Source of the DNA: Moniliella sp. 'wahieum'
Taxonomy: Eukaryota > Basidiomycota > Moniliellomycetes > Moniliellales > Moniliellaceae
DNA length: 64,000 nt
Assembly: GCA_003971905.1 (NCBI GenBank)
Contig: RSEE01000024.1
Coordinates: 372,001 to 436,000, forward strand
Reading direction: 5' to 3'
Made by a program: the position numbers and the translations under genes. How positions within the stretch are numbered: position 1 is the stretch's first letter; each line of letters opens with the position of its first letter. Positions 10,714 to 23,511 of this stretch are shown here, in pieces. The notes under the pieces were generated by a model. That model searched no databases. It had not been told where the DNA came from and saw only the letters and a list, made by a program, of their open reading frames with translations.

Positions 10714-12177
10714 CTAGTATTGCGACGGGTGGGGGAGGAACGGGATGCCAGAGGGCACGCTGTGCGGGGCACGGGGCAAGCTCAGGTCGGGAGACAAGCC
10801 CGGGAGAGGAGAGCGGGTGGACGATTGGGGCGAAGGCAGCGGCATAGGACCACGGTGCGAGGTGGTGGTGGTAGAAGATTGTTTTCGGGCCGTGGTACTA
10901 GTGGTGGTCGAATGTTTGGAGGTGCGCGTGGAGGCCTTCAAGGAGGACGGTGCAGACTGGTTAGTAGTGCTGTTCTTGCTTGCGTCCGAAAGGTTGTCAG
11001 GTTGGTACGCTAGCCACTTGGTCTTTTGCTTGAGGATCTTGCTCACCGTCGAGCGCTCGACGTTGAACGCGGCCGCGATGTCGGCCTGACGCATCTCGGG
11101 GTTGATCTCGGCGAATTGACAAATCCGTTTGCGTGCTGCCCCGTCGATGCGCGCCTTGGGCCGCTTGGGCGTGATAGGAAGCGCAGGAATCATAGAGGAA
11201 GCCCCCTCGAAAAAGGACGGGGTGGGAAGGCCCTTGCGCACCGCCATCTGCGATCCCATGTAGCGCGGGTCGGACATAAACGGCATGCCCCGTGGGTCGG
11301 CACGCACCACCGACGTACCAGGGTGGTAGAACGAGCGCTGCCCCCCGGTCCGACCATCCAACGAAGAGGGAGTGGGGTCGAGCAGGCCATAGGGCTGCTC
11401 ACCTTGGTGGGTCTCTGTGTTGGCATACAGTGCAGAGTGGGGCATGAACCCGCGCTCTGCCTCGGTACGCATCGACGTCACCGACGACGGGGGCGTAGGG
11501 TAACTCGAATCAAAGTGGTTGTAAGGGTTGGAGTTGGGGTTGGGGTTGGGGTTGGGGTTGGGGTACACAGGTTGTTGCTGCTGCGGCTGCGGCGCCGGAT
11601 GTTGGGGATGCATCGCCGGCTCCTCCATCCCAAGGAAGGATGGCGTGGTGGGCAGGCCATTGTACCCGCGCCCACCTGAGCTTACCGGACTCCAGTCCGC
11701 AGGGGGAAGAGAGTTGCGTGGCATGCTGCTGTCTTCGGGGAAGCGCGCCGACTGCTGATTGGGAAACACTGGTCAGTTGGTTTGTTACTGTGGTGGGTTG
11801 GGCCGATGGGGACAGGAGGCAAGGGGGAGAGACGTACTGGCGTCGGGGGCAGGTCCGACCGGAAGGGCGAGCGGAACGAGGCCGGCACCTTGGGGTTGGG
11901 CAGACCAGTTGGCTGGGCAAAAGAGTCGCGCGAGTCCAGCATGGCAGAGGGCATGTTGCTGGCGTGTTGGACAGGATAGCCGTTGCTTCCATTCAACATC
12001 CCCGAGGGGGTGGTGCGGAGAGAAGGCACGCCGGCGTTCATGCTCTGGGCAGAGGAGGAGTAAGCATCCGAGCTGGTACTGAGTACTGAGCACAGCACAA
12101 GCAAGCGTGAGACAAAGGAGTCAAACAATACTTACCGGAGGAGCGTGCTTGGCAGAGTCGGTCACTGCAAAGGACAT
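10714..12177 (-). CDS. CENP-B N-terminal/psq-type helix-turn-helix DNA-binding protein
   Basis: Probable sequence-specific DNA-binding protein of about 429 aa. Suggested exons are 12177-12136 (MSFAVTDSAKHAPP, donor GTAAGT), 12044-11838 and 11754-10714, all in phase 0. The body is low-complexity, rich in Ser, Pro, Gln and Asn, with a PNPNPNPN stretch encoded by a GTTGGG hexamer run. At residues about 288-335 sits the only folded domain: ARKRICQFAEINPEMRQ, then ADIAAAFNVERSTVSKIL, the CENP-B N-terminal helix-turn-helix seen in transposase-derived and chromatin proteins. No DDE transposase domain follows, so this is a domesticated or regulatory form. It is isolated between two gene-poor stretches full of repeats. 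The target site is unknown. Confidence 0.72.
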
Positions 12178-14600
12178 GGTCACGATGAGGATGGGAGTGT
12201 GGGAGGTGACGCGTATCACAGGAATGGGGAGATTGGTGTGAAGAAGTGGGTTGCTCACGTGCGAGATGTGACGCTGGAGACGAGGAGAGGGGCAGTATGT
12301 GGCGGTGGGAGTGATATAGGATGGAGAGGGAGAGAGGGAGAACGGAAGAGAGAGAGATGGGAGGGTGGAGGGAAGCGATGGGAGAGATGGCCAGCGAAGG
12401 GGGGGGGGCGGTATAAGAGGTGGCCGGGAGGACTGGTGGGAGGCGGGAAAGAGTACGGCGGATGGGGTTGGGTGCACGCGCCGCGGCCATTCGAGCGGCG
12501 CCGACAGGAACCCGCCAAAGCTGTCTGTGTACCTGGGCAGGCCCGTCTAGATTGATATTACGGCGGCTATTACGCTGCTTGCAGCTTCACGTGTACGCAG
12601 CCCGAGGGTCCAAGGGGTCTGCTCGGACAGGGCGCAGGGAGTGCGACGCTGGGCAGATTCAGGGCGGGCGATGGTACCGAACGCAAGCCAGGGCTGCTCA
12701 GGACTCCTTTTCGCGGGACTTGCTCGGTCGCTGAGGAGGGCCACGAACGCATCAGGCATCGGCGACTTTGCATCGCCACGCGTCACGCATCCGGTGTGGT
12801 ATGTATCATCGTACACCACGCGCAACGCATGCGTCATGTATCACGCACCAGCCGACGCCGCACCCACGCGGTCCAGGGCAGGTGTGTGGGACAGGAGGCT
12901 CTGCGTTTGCACCAAGCTGGACTGCCAATGTGGGATGTCGGATGCGTAACGCGCAGCACTTCTAGCTTCACGCGCTTCACGCGTCGTGCGTCACTGCGTC
13001 ACCACAGTCACCAACCACTTGACGTTTGAAGCTAAGCCTTTTCAGAGCCTGAAGCAGCACGCGCGCGCAGCATCCTGGATGCATCGCAGCAGACATCGCA
13101 GCGCGCAGCAGGCAGCCCCCTCTGCCTTACATCCATTCCTCACAGATCCCACTCGTCCTTTCCCCTCTCAGATCTCCCATCTGGAATGTTACACCGTTTC
13201 ACACACGCCCGGTGTGAGACGTTGGCACCACGACCCTTTTTCACGCATCACAGCATCGCCCTGGGTGGGGTGTGGGACGAACAAACAACCTGAGATTCGC
13301 AAACGATATGAAATCCCTGCCTGCGTTCGTACGTTCGTACGGTCGTACCTTGTTCCCGAGGACTGACTAGCTTGACTACTCCAGTCCTCCCAACCGATTT
13401 CCGAATCCGCCGTGTAACAGATTTATCATCCATCTCAGATCTCATCAATCACATCATCGATCTCATCCATGCTCACGCGCTCACGCGTCACGCGCTCACG
13501 GTTACCCTGCTATCACACTCATCATGCGTGATACCCAGCATGATCGATGACATGATGACACCATGACGCTATCATCGATCATCGATCATCCTTGCCGTTC
13601 ATCTCGCACCTCTCTCACTTTTGCCAATGCAAGCCCGGAACCCGATGAAACTAGAAGCCTCGATATACGATAGCCACCCTCGTGTCAGAATTGAGTATGG
13701 TCGTGTGCAAATGGAGTTAGTTACACGGTGGTGAACGTGGTCAACTTCAACTTCAAAAGCGTTTTCCTAAAGCGTTTCGTCCACCTTCAATCAACCTTCA
13801 AACCCCGGTTGACATTGTTCTGGCTTTTACTTCCTCTTCTATCTGGGCTATCTAAAATTCCTTGTAATGCATGTAACCTCGCAACCGCATACGCATCGAC
13901 AACTACAAACAACCATCGATGTGTTCAAAAGTCATATTGAGAAGCACTTGTCTTTGGCCTACAACGCCCACATCGCCCATCGTCCAGCCTCTTGATGCAA
14001 ATAGAGCATCGGGCATCGACTATCGGACCGCACCAACCCATTGGAGGATCATCGGGCCATGGACGTGCGGCCATCGGGCCATGGACATGAAACCATCGGG
14101 CCATCGATGACAATCGCCCCACGGCGCCTGGTCGGTCTCCTGGGGGCGGCGGGACACTTTGACGTCTCCTGCTACGTCCGCCATTCCACCAGATCACAGA
14201 AGGACACAGTACGTTCAGGTGAGAGCTCAGACTGAGCTGAGTCTGACCACTGAGTTACTTAGGGTATGGAAGAGAGATACTGAGACTTGCAGTAACTAGT
14301 ACCTGGTAATTAGGAAGTACTAACTGGTAACTGGTCACTGGTAACTTGTGTAAAAGGCGAACAGCTAGCAAAAACCTACAATAACTAGCAACTGGTAGTC
14401 ATACAGAGGAGCAAACATCTTGTAACTAGTTAATGAACGATGACTGCAACAGTAAGCACTAAGCGCCGCGCTACACCTTTTCAGCGCACACACACACTTG
14501 TCTCATTCCATCTCAGATCTCACCTCAGGCGCTCAAGGCGCTCAGGCCCCTGGGGCCTCACAGGTATGATATATGATCCCATATCTCATATCTCACCGTT
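12178..14600. other. Non-coding desert with TCA/TGA-phased 7-bp arrays
   Basis: No gene is supported. The first 400 bp upstream of the helix-turn-helix gene are purine-rich and probably promoter or leader. Further on there are CACGCGT, CATCGAT and TAACTGG arrays (best at 13473-13500, 13572-13590 and 14325-14352) in otherwise unremarkable DNA of mixed composition. Confidence 0.55.
13473..13590. repeat. TCA-phased heptamer arrays: TCA-CGCG and TCA-TCGA
   Basis: At 13473-13500 TCA and CGCG alternate, with one extra C twice. At 13572-13590 the order is TCA-TCGA-TCA-TCGA-TCA with no error. Both follow the same rule: a trinucleotide TCA every 7 bp with a palindromic tetramer in between. Confidence 0.8.
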
Positions 14601-15847
14601 CACCCTTCAACTCCGTACTCGCCACCCCGTTCTACAGGTCACATCGTCACATGTCACACCCGTACTACGGACGTAGGATGCACACTCTTCCAGAGCGAAT
14701 ACCTACCTGGTCTACTAGGCAACACAAGCTCCACACCACCACCATCGCCATGCGCCATGCGCCACTGCCTCTACACGGGTGGAGCTAATTCCGACATCTC
14801 CAGAGTGCCACTTCGTATATAGAGCGCCCCCTTCCATAGAAAAATATACTGCTCTATCGAGACAAGATACTTTAAATCCGATCTGACCTTCATTGTACCG
14901 TAGGGCTTAGCCTAAGCGGTGAGGCTCACCACTTAATACCAGGTACGGCATGCGTTTTGCTTCGTGCATTACACCTTCTGTTCTGGGGGTGCCGCTGGGC
15001 TCCGAGCTCTCTCGACCAAAGCCTCTCACTAAGATTCTGCCGGCAGCTTCCTACAGTAGAGTAACAGCATCGCGTGTAGAACCCTTCCTATAACACAGAC
15101 GCCTTGGCAAGGACACGCTGGATGCGTTTGGTCCCATATAGAGAGAGACAACTGTACTAACCGGGAAGTTATTATAGTGACGAAGTAGTGATTATAGGGA
15201 CCACCATAATGCCTTTTACCGCTTGTTTATAAACAAGTAAACAAATTTCGTGTTCGTGGATCGATGTCTCCCGGGATCCAAGACGGACCCTTGTGGGATC
15301 CTCCTTTCTTTTGCACTACAGTAATTAAAACCAACCACAAGTTGGGATAATGCCTGTCAATGTGATATTCGTACGGTTGCGCGAGTTACGAACTATTTGC
15401 TACTTGATAGTAAGTTGCCAAATCTGGAGGCGAGCGCGCAATGGCTCTATGAGATCTGAGATAGTAGCAACGGCAATGGTTAATGATTAATATTTAATGG
15501 TGGCCGGTGGCCTCCCCGCCTCCGAGCGACGTCCGAGATATATAGTCACTATAGTCACTCTAGTCACTAGGCAACGTGTTCACCTTAGTCGTCGCAGTAG
15601 TCGGTTTTGTCACGGAATATACAGTAGTCACATGTCACAAGCTACAGTAGTGCGTGACCTGTGACATGGGAGCGCATGTCCATGTCATATGCTCTCAGGT
15701 GCCATGCATCGCGTCTGAACGTCTGAGGTCTGGGTTCTGAGTTCTGAGTTCTGAGTGTTCTGAGTGTACTGAGTGTTTGAATATCGTGAGGGTTATATAT
15801 GAGCACGGTCACACCGAGGCCTTCGTCCCCCCACATGAGCATGGCTC

Positions 15848-15890
15848 TTGAACGTCTTGAACGCGTTGAACGTTGAAGCTTGAAGCTTTT
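15848..15890 (+). repeat. Mixed heptamer array TGA-ACGT then TGA-AGCT
   Basis: TGA-ACGT and TGA-ACGCGT units pass directly into TGA-AGCT-TGA-AGCT. The TGA phase is kept across the switch from ACGT to AGCT. Just upstream, 15738-15780 carries TGA-GTTC-TGA-GTTC-TGA, the same spacing with a non-palindromic core. Confidence 0.8.
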
Positions 15891-16203
15891 ATTGAAGCGC
15901 GCCTTGAAGAGTATTGCAGCTTGAAGCTCTCGTTGAACCGTGACCGTGTTGAACCCAATAGGGCGAAAAATGCCTCCGTCATAACGTCACATCTCGCATC
16001 CAAGAGCATGGGCCAGACTATTCTTTTCTTGATAGCCAGACCTCCATATGGAAGCTAGCTAAGCGCTAATCGTTAATCGGGCTACGGAGGCTTTCAACCA
16101 TCCTCATTTCCAATTCGGGACCGTCTCCGACAGTCGGAACAGAAGAGAAATAAAGGCTCGATTCATTTCTATATGCGATTCTAGCCCAGTGTGTTAATAG
16201 ATT

Positions 16204-16395
16204 CGGAGGTGGGGAACTGTCATAGTAGTTTGGCTGATCTCGCTCCCATTTCCAATTTCTTCGTCTCGAGCGTCTCGCCCCTTCCCTGTTTTCTTCCACT
16301 TCGCACCATGTCCTCTGTTCTTGCTTCTTCCCCACGAACGATTGCTACACCCTTGGCCTAGTCCGATTCTGGTCTCCCTCGCCTTAGCCCCGACT
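16204..16395 (-). repeat. Dispersed repeat, copy 1 (inverted relative to 23512-23684)
   Basis: Read on the minus strand, this stretch matches 23512-23684 on the plus strand closely. Shared words include CACAGTCGGGGCTAAGGCGA, TGGGGAAGAAGCAAGAACAG, GGACATGGTGCGAAGTGGAA and GAAGAAATTGGAAATGGGAG, with scattered substitutions. Similarity fades on both sides. No protein domain was recognised; it is probably a fragment of an interspersed element. Confidence 0.85.
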
Positions 16396-16557
16396 GTGAC
16401 AGGAACATGGACGAGGAAACCGAGAGAAACCCCCCAAGCTGGGCTATACCAGAGAGATGTGCCAGGATGTGCCCTGCGAATTGTATCCTATAAACCACTG
16501 TAAGTGATAGTGGCACAGACCAAAAGTGGGTCGAGTCTGATGTATACCGATGTCGAT

Positions 16558-16589
16558 GATTCATATCGGTCTCGATATCGATATGAATC
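16558..16589. repeat. Hairpin: 11-bp perfect inverted repeat
   Basis: GATTCATATCG is followed after 10 bp by CGATATGAATC, a perfect 11-bp inverted repeat. No T-run follows and no gene is adjacent, so a terminator role is unlikely. The purpose is unknown. Confidence 0.75.
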
Positions 16590-17280
16590 CGATGGGTCCC
16601 GGTCTTCGATCACCGGTCACCCTTGAGTACTTGAGTAGAGTGCGGGGAAAAAGAGTATGTACCCGTGGAAAGCACAAGAGAAGATCAGGAACGAATCAGA
16701 TATCATCGATCGAGATCATCATCATCCCATATGTTTTTTTATTGATGTGCTACCGGCTACCCGCCTCAGGCCTTTTAGGATCTCCACACAGGGAAGGCAT
16801 GCCGAGAGGTGTAAAATCAATGACTTTTGTAGTATCGCTAGTACGATGTCGATGAGGCCAAGCGACGAACAGAGCGAACAAGCACGAAGTCCCATGTATC
16901 AAGTAGAGATAATCGAACAACTGTGGAATAACCACGGAACGAACAGCGTTGGTAGGATAAGGTCGTCGGTATATCCAGTGAATGCATCGGTATCTTTTGA
17001 AGGCCAACAAAGAGCACAGCCAGTTGATGGTGTATTACATTGCACATGAAGAGCTACAAAGAGGCTAGAGAACCTTTCTTCTGCCATCCAGGAAGGAATA
17101 TTGTAAGGGATATAATGCACCAATATTGTGGCTACCAGGCTTTTGGGCTACCCGTGCCACTACCCCACAGTGTGATGACACCACACAGTACCTCTCAAAC
17201 CGTGGTATTCAGGTCGCTGGGGTTGTTACACCTCGCGCAGGCTCACAACGTGAAAACCAGTATAGTGGAGGAGGTACAGT

Positions 17281-17335
17281 TCAACGTTCAACGTTTTTCA
17301 CATGTCACATGTTACACGTTACGCGTTACGCGTTA
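17281..17335. repeat. Composite heptamer array (ACGT, CATG, CGCG cores)
   Basis: Consecutive units TCA-ACGT-TCA-ACGT, then TCA-CATG-TCA-CATG, then TTA-CGCG-TTA-CGCG-TTA follow within 55 bp. Three different palindromic cores sit side by side, and the trinucleotide drifts from TCA to TTA. Confidence 0.8.
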
Positions 17336-19245
17336 AATCGGAATCGAACAACGTGGCGCTTGTGAAGCTTCCTTGAAGCTTCAAAAATTTCCAGCTGCCT
17401 CGACATAAGAGGGATTACTCCGTAATCTTGCCACTGTGCTTCACGCTTTCGCCGGCCTCTGGTCTCTGATTTCAACAAATCAGGATCTCTGTTCGTCTCG
17501 TGGGTGCGGGGGCTGTCGTCCCCACCTAATGTGAGGGCTGTGGGTCTCGGGCCTCAGGCTCCAAGGATTCAGCCTGGTGCATCGGCCTCTACATGGCCGA
17601 CGCCCAAGAAAAGATCGGTGGCGAAAAGGTAACTTCTCTGGTACACTTTTTTGGATCCATAGCGGCCTTTTCGGGGACGGCTCGAACCACGGCCCAACCC
17701 ACCACTGCAGAGGTTAAAATTGGCAATGTGATAGGAAACCTTCGTTTTCACTCCGATTCCATATTCCTGAGAGACAAGAAAAAACAGAACTAGGTCTGGC
17801 TTGCAGGCGTCTCGGCCTGTGTAGGTGTCTGATCGATGGTCATCGATTTCATCGGTCATCGATCAGCCATCGATATCGATGCTCGATCGCTGAGCATCGA
17901 TCATCGATCTCATCAACGATCGATCGGCACGCTGCCTATGCCGTTGGATGAACATCGGTCGTTGGCAGGGAAATTTACTGGCGAGCGGAAATCCGAGAAC
18001 CGGGAGTCGGTAGCAGTCCATCCGGCCACACGTCAAAGTGTCATGCATGTCATCGATCATCATCATCAACGTTCAGTGTTGAAGTTCAACATAAGCATCC
18101 ATCCTTGATGGCCGTGGGAATCCAGTGGAGATAATGTTAGTACTGTTACGTACGGGGCCATACGGTATTAGTAACTAGTACGGAAACTTAACGTTGGTAA
18201 CTATAACTAACACACGTAACGCGAAAATACGACATCAGACCCTATTCCCCCGGTCCCGAGAGGATTTGACCCGTTGAGAGGCCTGGGCCCTGGAGCCTGA
18301 GGCTTAGCCTGGCTCGACGACGCCCAGCATCTGGACGGCCTGGACTGACGCTTGAACGATGATCGAGAACCACGCAACACCCAGTCAGTCACACTCCGTT
18401 GACCAGGGTGGCGCCTTGAAGTTGAAGCTTGATGGCTGGCCCTGCTTGGCCCCTGCTCGGGCTTAGCGCCCAGTCGCTCACCGGCACGGTTACGAGCTAC
18501 ATGTTCCCGGTTCTCGGCTACCGGTACCGTTGTGCGTTATACACGTTAACCTTTACCAGTTACCAAACCTCAGGGAGCTCAGGCCTTAAAACACTTTTCG
18601 CTTCAACCCATCCATCATCCCCCCACCGCGCCACCTGATCCAATATCCACCACTGTGGACCGTCGACAGACCACAGTATTCTCGGTTTCGCGTCCTGGGT
18701 CTATACTGTTCATTGCTCTCAACAGCGCTGCTTCCGCGGTCAACTCTTGAGCTCTCAGCTCATGCATACGCACGTGCACCTCGACGAGCCGCGCACATAC
18801 AGAATGCATGCAGGTTCTTGAGATATGTTTGATGAAGCTCAGGCTCCCGTATGACAGTCGGAAGCGTCGCACCAGGAGACACGTAGGGACTAGGAGGGAC
18901 CTGTTTTGCAAACCATTGGATCGGTGCCGGGGTGAGGCCGGTCAGGTGTATGACATACATGAGGATAGGGGCAGAGGGCAGCAGAGCGGATGACAGCGCA
19001 ATGAAATATATACACTGCTATTACGGGGATCGCTGTTCGCTGATCGCTTGTGTCGGGCGCATCATGAGTATAAGTATGAGTGCTTGTGGATACCGAGTTC
19101 CTCAGCCCCATAGCCTGAGACTGAGCTCATGGGTACCACCCCATTCTACACCCTGCCCAACTGTGGATACTTTGCCAATAAGTTGATCCTATTGTATCAG
19201 TTCAAAACGTACGTCGACTGTGGGAGTACAGCTTACCGCAGAGAG

Positions 19246-19267
19246 ATCGATGATCGATGATCGATGA
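19246..19267 (+). repeat. Heptamer array TGA-TCGA, three units
   Basis: ATCGATG is repeated three times. The final unit supplies the ATG of the open frame at 19264-19803, which argues that this ATG is accidental. Confidence 0.85.
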
Positions 19268-19803
19268 TGGAGGATATATGTGGCTTCTCGGTGAGTAGCT
19301 GCTCCTCTATACTCCGCTCCATCCCCGACACCCACGTCCACAACGAACCTATGGTGGAGGAAGAGGATGGGACGAGGCGCGGACGGAAGGCACAGCGCAC
19401 CGATTACCGCGTGATGGGGCCCGGAGCACTGGGAGGAACCGGAATGGAGGTAGACCACACGCTGCGCGACACGGGATCGCAGGAGGCGCAGAGCGCGTAC
19501 CGGCGGGTGGTGCATGAGAGCACTGCGTCGCCTTTGGAACGCCGGGAGAAGGAACTGCTTCGGCTGCTTGAACAAGCAGAATGCGACAAGAACGCCAAGT
19601 ACCAGGGACGCACTCAAGAACCGTTTTTCCCCCTGGTTTTGACGACGCGAGGATACTACGGCACCAAGACGGCGGGCAAGTTGTTTGCGCATTGGAAGGA
19701 GTTGGCTACTAAGTCTCAGTGGAAATGGTTCCTCGCTCGTATGTCAACCACGTTCCTCCCGTGTCCACACGCGCTTCCTAGGGTACGGGACCGGATGGCG
19801 TGA
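19264..19803 (+). pseudogene. Possible relic of a retroelement C-terminal endonuclease region
   Basis: An open frame of 179 codons in an otherwise gene-free region. Its second half contains VDHTLRD, ECDKNAKYQGRT and FFPLVLTTRGYYGTKT. This succession (acidic residue, Lys-x-x-Lys-Tyr, then hydrophobic strand with Thr-Thr-Arg-Gly) resembles the restriction-like endonuclease end of R2-type and related non-LTR reverse transcriptases. No reverse transcriptase precedes it in any frame. If correct, it is a 3' fragment, as is common for 5'-truncated elements. The similarity is from memory of the family pattern and is weak. Confidence 0.35.
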
Positions 19804-19877
19804 GCCGGAGGGTCCTGATATCCTGGCGATCCCCCTGGTCCCTTAATCTTGGTGGCGCTTCCAAGTAACCCCCGCAA

Positions 19878-19942
19878 GATGAACGGTTCGGTTTAGACGT
19901 AGCGTTCCCCCTGTCCCAGCCTTAAGCTCTGTCAATGGAATG
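19878..19942 (+). repeat. 65-bp dispersed direct repeat, copy 1
   Basis: Matches 47447-47517 in the same orientation. Both copies share GATGAACGG, TCGGTTTAG, AGCGTTCC, TGTCCCAGCCTTAA and AGCTCTGTCA, with a few substitutions and small gaps. The role is unknown; it may be the end of an interspersed element. Confidence 0.75.
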
Positions 19943-20687
19943 CACATAACAGGGAAGCACTGAAGTTCTGAGGCCCCTCAGTCTGAGGCTTTAAGGCCCA
20001 GAGGCCTGAGGCCTGATGGGTGATGGCCTGCGGTTGGGGTTTCCCTCTCCAAGCTCTACTAGCTAATAGTTTCTACAGAGAGGATACTGGATTACTGCTT
20101 GCGAATTACTGTGGATGTAAATTGGGGATTCAGATTTGAGACGGTGCATAATAGGGCATCATGTGCATCCCATGCATCTCATGGGACCCCCCTGCATTTC
20201 GCTGGGGAAACGAGCATCTGTCGGTTGCTTGTATGTTACCCCCTCTCTGTTTGGCCCTGGAAACAGGTAATGTGGTAACGTGTAATAAGTAATCTGTCGG
20301 TTAAGTGTAAGTTATCTAATTCCGATAATACTGCCTCATGCGCCGAACGTAATATACCCATCCACAGAGAGAGCATTATGCGTACCGGCTCGATCAACCT
20401 CATCGACCTGATCGATGACCGATCAAAATGGCACCCTCGCTAGGATCTGAGAGGATTGTAAGATCTCAGTTCTCTCAGTGGCCTGCCCCAACGATCTGTA
20501 CAACCGAGTAATGTCATCGATCCATGACAGTCTCGATGCACGCTGGCAAAAAAGAGCGCTTGTCTTGCGGAGAGCGGAGGAAGTGTCTGAGACGGGGGAG
20601 CGTATGTCCGTGTGAAACAAACGCGAGCAGGTGTGGCGCAGGTACGCCCAGCCCAGCCTCGGCACAGCCTCACAGTGCTGCCGGTGT

Positions 20688-20809
20688 GACGCATGACGCA
20701 TGACGTGTGAAGGAGGGTCTGACATGTGACATGTGACATGTGATACCTGCGACGCGTGACCCATATCCATGCAATGCATGACGCATCATCCATCAGCGCT
20801 CAGCGCTCA
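20688..20809. repeat. Cluster of heptamer arrays (CGCA, CATG, GCGC cores)
   Basis: 20688-20710 reads TGA-CGCA-TGA-CGCA-TGA-CGTG-TGA. 20720-20752 reads TGA-CATG three times, then GACGCGTGAC. 20793-20809 reads TCA-GCGC-TCA-GCGC-TCA. Three arrays with different cores lie within 125 bp, and the last is in the opposite orientation. Confidence 0.85.
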
Positions 20810-23511
20810 TTTGATTGTCCGATTTTGGTTCCTCATCGACTCATCTGCCTCTGAACCTCAGGCTAAGTGGTCAGGCTGATCCCTCACCGGCTCACCTCGG
20901 CCTCAAGCTTTGTCACAACCATCACACGTCAAGTTTCGAGGCTCAGCCGCTCAACCAACACAGCAAGCGTAATCCAATGCAACAGAATCTTGCTCTCTCC
21001 TCATAAAGCCGCAGTGCCAATCTTGCGCCACCAAGTACCGCCCGGAATGCGCTTTCTCTGAGGAAAAAAGAAAACATCCTGCACTAAACATCTTGCGCTG
21101 TACAGTGTACTTACAGTAACTATGGAGTAACTGGCAATCAGACACATGCATGACACCTTGCAGCATTATAACGAAGAGGTATACCTTCTTCATGATGAAT
21201 TTCTACTGTGGATAGAAAAGAAGTATCCAAGAAAAGTATCCAACGTGTCTCTATATTTGCAGCAAGGAGTACTAAGGGGCATTACGGTGGCTGCAGTGGG
21301 AGTTGAGTAGAGCGACGGTGTTGCAGTGTGAAGTAGGAAAATGCAATTCCCACTCAGAAGACAGAGAAACTCTTCCGTCCCCCCCCCTACCACAGGGAAA
21401 CCGGAAACCGGGAACGTGTTGCCGGTTCTTAGTAGCCAATGCTCAATGTCCAGTAATGTATCGTTCCGTCCCGTTTATAGGGTTCCTTAATCGGGAGTGG
21501 TGGTGGGGGTTAGTGAGGACCTGTTGGCCGTCCTGAGAGGCATGAAAACCCTGAAGCTCGCTACCCAAGTCCCTATATGCAGCCCTACGGCCTACAGCAT
21601 CCTAAGCTCAACTAATACGGTGGTCAGCAACGGGATAACAATGGCATGTGGCAACAGTATTCACTGCGTGGATCATCATGCAAGGTTACCGGTTACCTTT
21701 GTTACATGGATCTTATATCAATTTCCCCTCTGCTGCATGCATTAAAGACAAGTATTGTGGTGTAGCACCGTGGCTCAGTTTTTTGCCTTCATGTATACTG
21801 GGTCTCCCGTCAAAGTGTGCAAAGATACTGTCAAAAAAGGGTGAATAGTCAAGGGTACACTAGCATCACAGGGCGAAACACCTCTGGGCGTAGAAGACAA
21901 GACCCCCTCTCGCTAATACGATATGCTACGGTAACTTACTACTTCTCATAGTCGGATGATACGGAGCTCAGATCTTAAACCTTGCCCACAACCTTCCGCT
22001 GTTTCCTCCAAATTATGAGAGCTGCTCCCAGCTATAAAAAGTAGAAGGGTATCCCAGAAATATTATACAGGATGCCATTAACGCTGTTCTATTGGATATT
22101 CCACCACGTTTTATTCCCCCTCAAACTTTGGTCGCTGAGAACATAATACCCAGTGACACTAATATGAGGTGACGCGGATGACGGTATATGGGCCTTGACA
22201 TCGATTAGAAGAAAGAAGTACCCCCCTAGCCTACCATCTGCATGTGGTGGCTGTGTGGCAAAGAAGATGTAATGGGGGTTATTTGTGTGACTTTGCATTA
22301 TACCGTTTTTTGGACGGTTTGTGAAGACCAGATGAGGTTAGAGGCTCTCTTGCGTGAGAGCCAAAAAAGATACTCATCGTGACTCTTTTCTCTTCACGGC
22401 CTCCACACATCTCACTCTTGTAGCCCTTTCAATAGAATGCATGCCCTTTTTCTTTCTTGTTGGTGTCCTATTTACTCAGTGCTTCCTCCTTTTGTTAGGG
22501 ACAACGCATTTTAGAACACCACATAATCATGATACTATTAGTTGTACATGTCTTGCCTTTGTATGCTATACCGTCATCCATAATCCTGGAGGGGCTTTGG
22601 GTCATCGTCACCATTTTGATCCGTCGCATTTACCTGGTTCATATGATGTCGTATTAGTATATGTGCAGAGTGTAGCGCACCGGCTTCAGATTTTCGTTGG
22701 ACCAAAGATGATCCTCATGGGGAACAAACCTGGAAAGAGTGTGGACTAAGAGGGAGCTGACCTAAGAAAGTATTCTGTCCATCACGGGGGCATTTCATCA
22801 TGTATACTAAGTACGAGGATAATAAATGGTCTTTTTTTTCTTACAGTCCCTTGAACAGTGTGGAGGGAGATGCGAGCCATGGAATACACCATCTTTCATT
22901 CCAGTACCTGCAAACGTTTTGTGGGAAGTGGAGTATGGACGAGTCAGAAATCCAATATCGACCCATTCCATGCCGATTATAAGGCAAGCAGAGCGAGATG
23001 TAGCATGCAAATGCTCCTGCAACTCCTTTTCTTCCCAAGTAGATGGCTCAAGAGGGGGTTCGAAAAAAGAAGTAGACAGAGCTCCAATCGGCGCCAACTA
23101 GCAGACTCTACTCATCGATCGACGCGGGGCTGGTGTCTTACGACGAACGAAGGAGCTCAGTAGAAGAACTAACGGTTGCCAATGTTGGGGAGGGACTCCT
23201 GGATCTGATTATGAGAGAACAATGATTAAATCGAATGTTAGTCTGATGTAGTTTCAGTATTTCCGTTCATATGAAAGCCCATCATCTTATAGAATACACA
23301 GCACACGTCTTTTTGGGAAGATACAGTGTCTCAAAGTTGGCGTATTGTTGGCTGATGATTATATAGGTTGCATACACCCCGTTACATAGAGAAGCATTGC
23401 CTGGATATCACCCAGAGGACCAATGGACCCAGAAGGCAGCCTTTGAACGTATACTTCATCCTTGACATATATGCCATAAAAGGCAGAGAGAAAGAGCGTA
23501 TATAGAAGGTG

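Larger units (their letters stand above)
14600..19240. other. Non-coding desert, AT-richer, with relic-like elements
   Basis: No gene is supported in 4.6 kb. A second possible LTR tail ends near 15070 with GAGTAACAGCAT, close to the tail of the 7891-8437 element. Stretches such as TATATAGAGCGCCCC look like retroelement promoters. It also contains a perfect-arm hairpin (16558-16589), one copy of an inverted dispersed repeat (16204-16395) and mixed heptamer arrays (15738-15890, 17281-17335, 17825-17930). Confidence 0.55.

Noticed and set aside
14640..15070. Second complete LTR
   Set aside because: Only the 3' tail (GAGTAACAGCAT) resembles the 7891-8437 element; no convincing 5' terminus was found, so it is not called as a separate element.
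22354..22749. 131-codon open frame in the AT-richer desert
   Set aside because: No ATG at its apparent start, no family motif, mixed codon use and no intron signals; a chance frame in AT-rich DNA.
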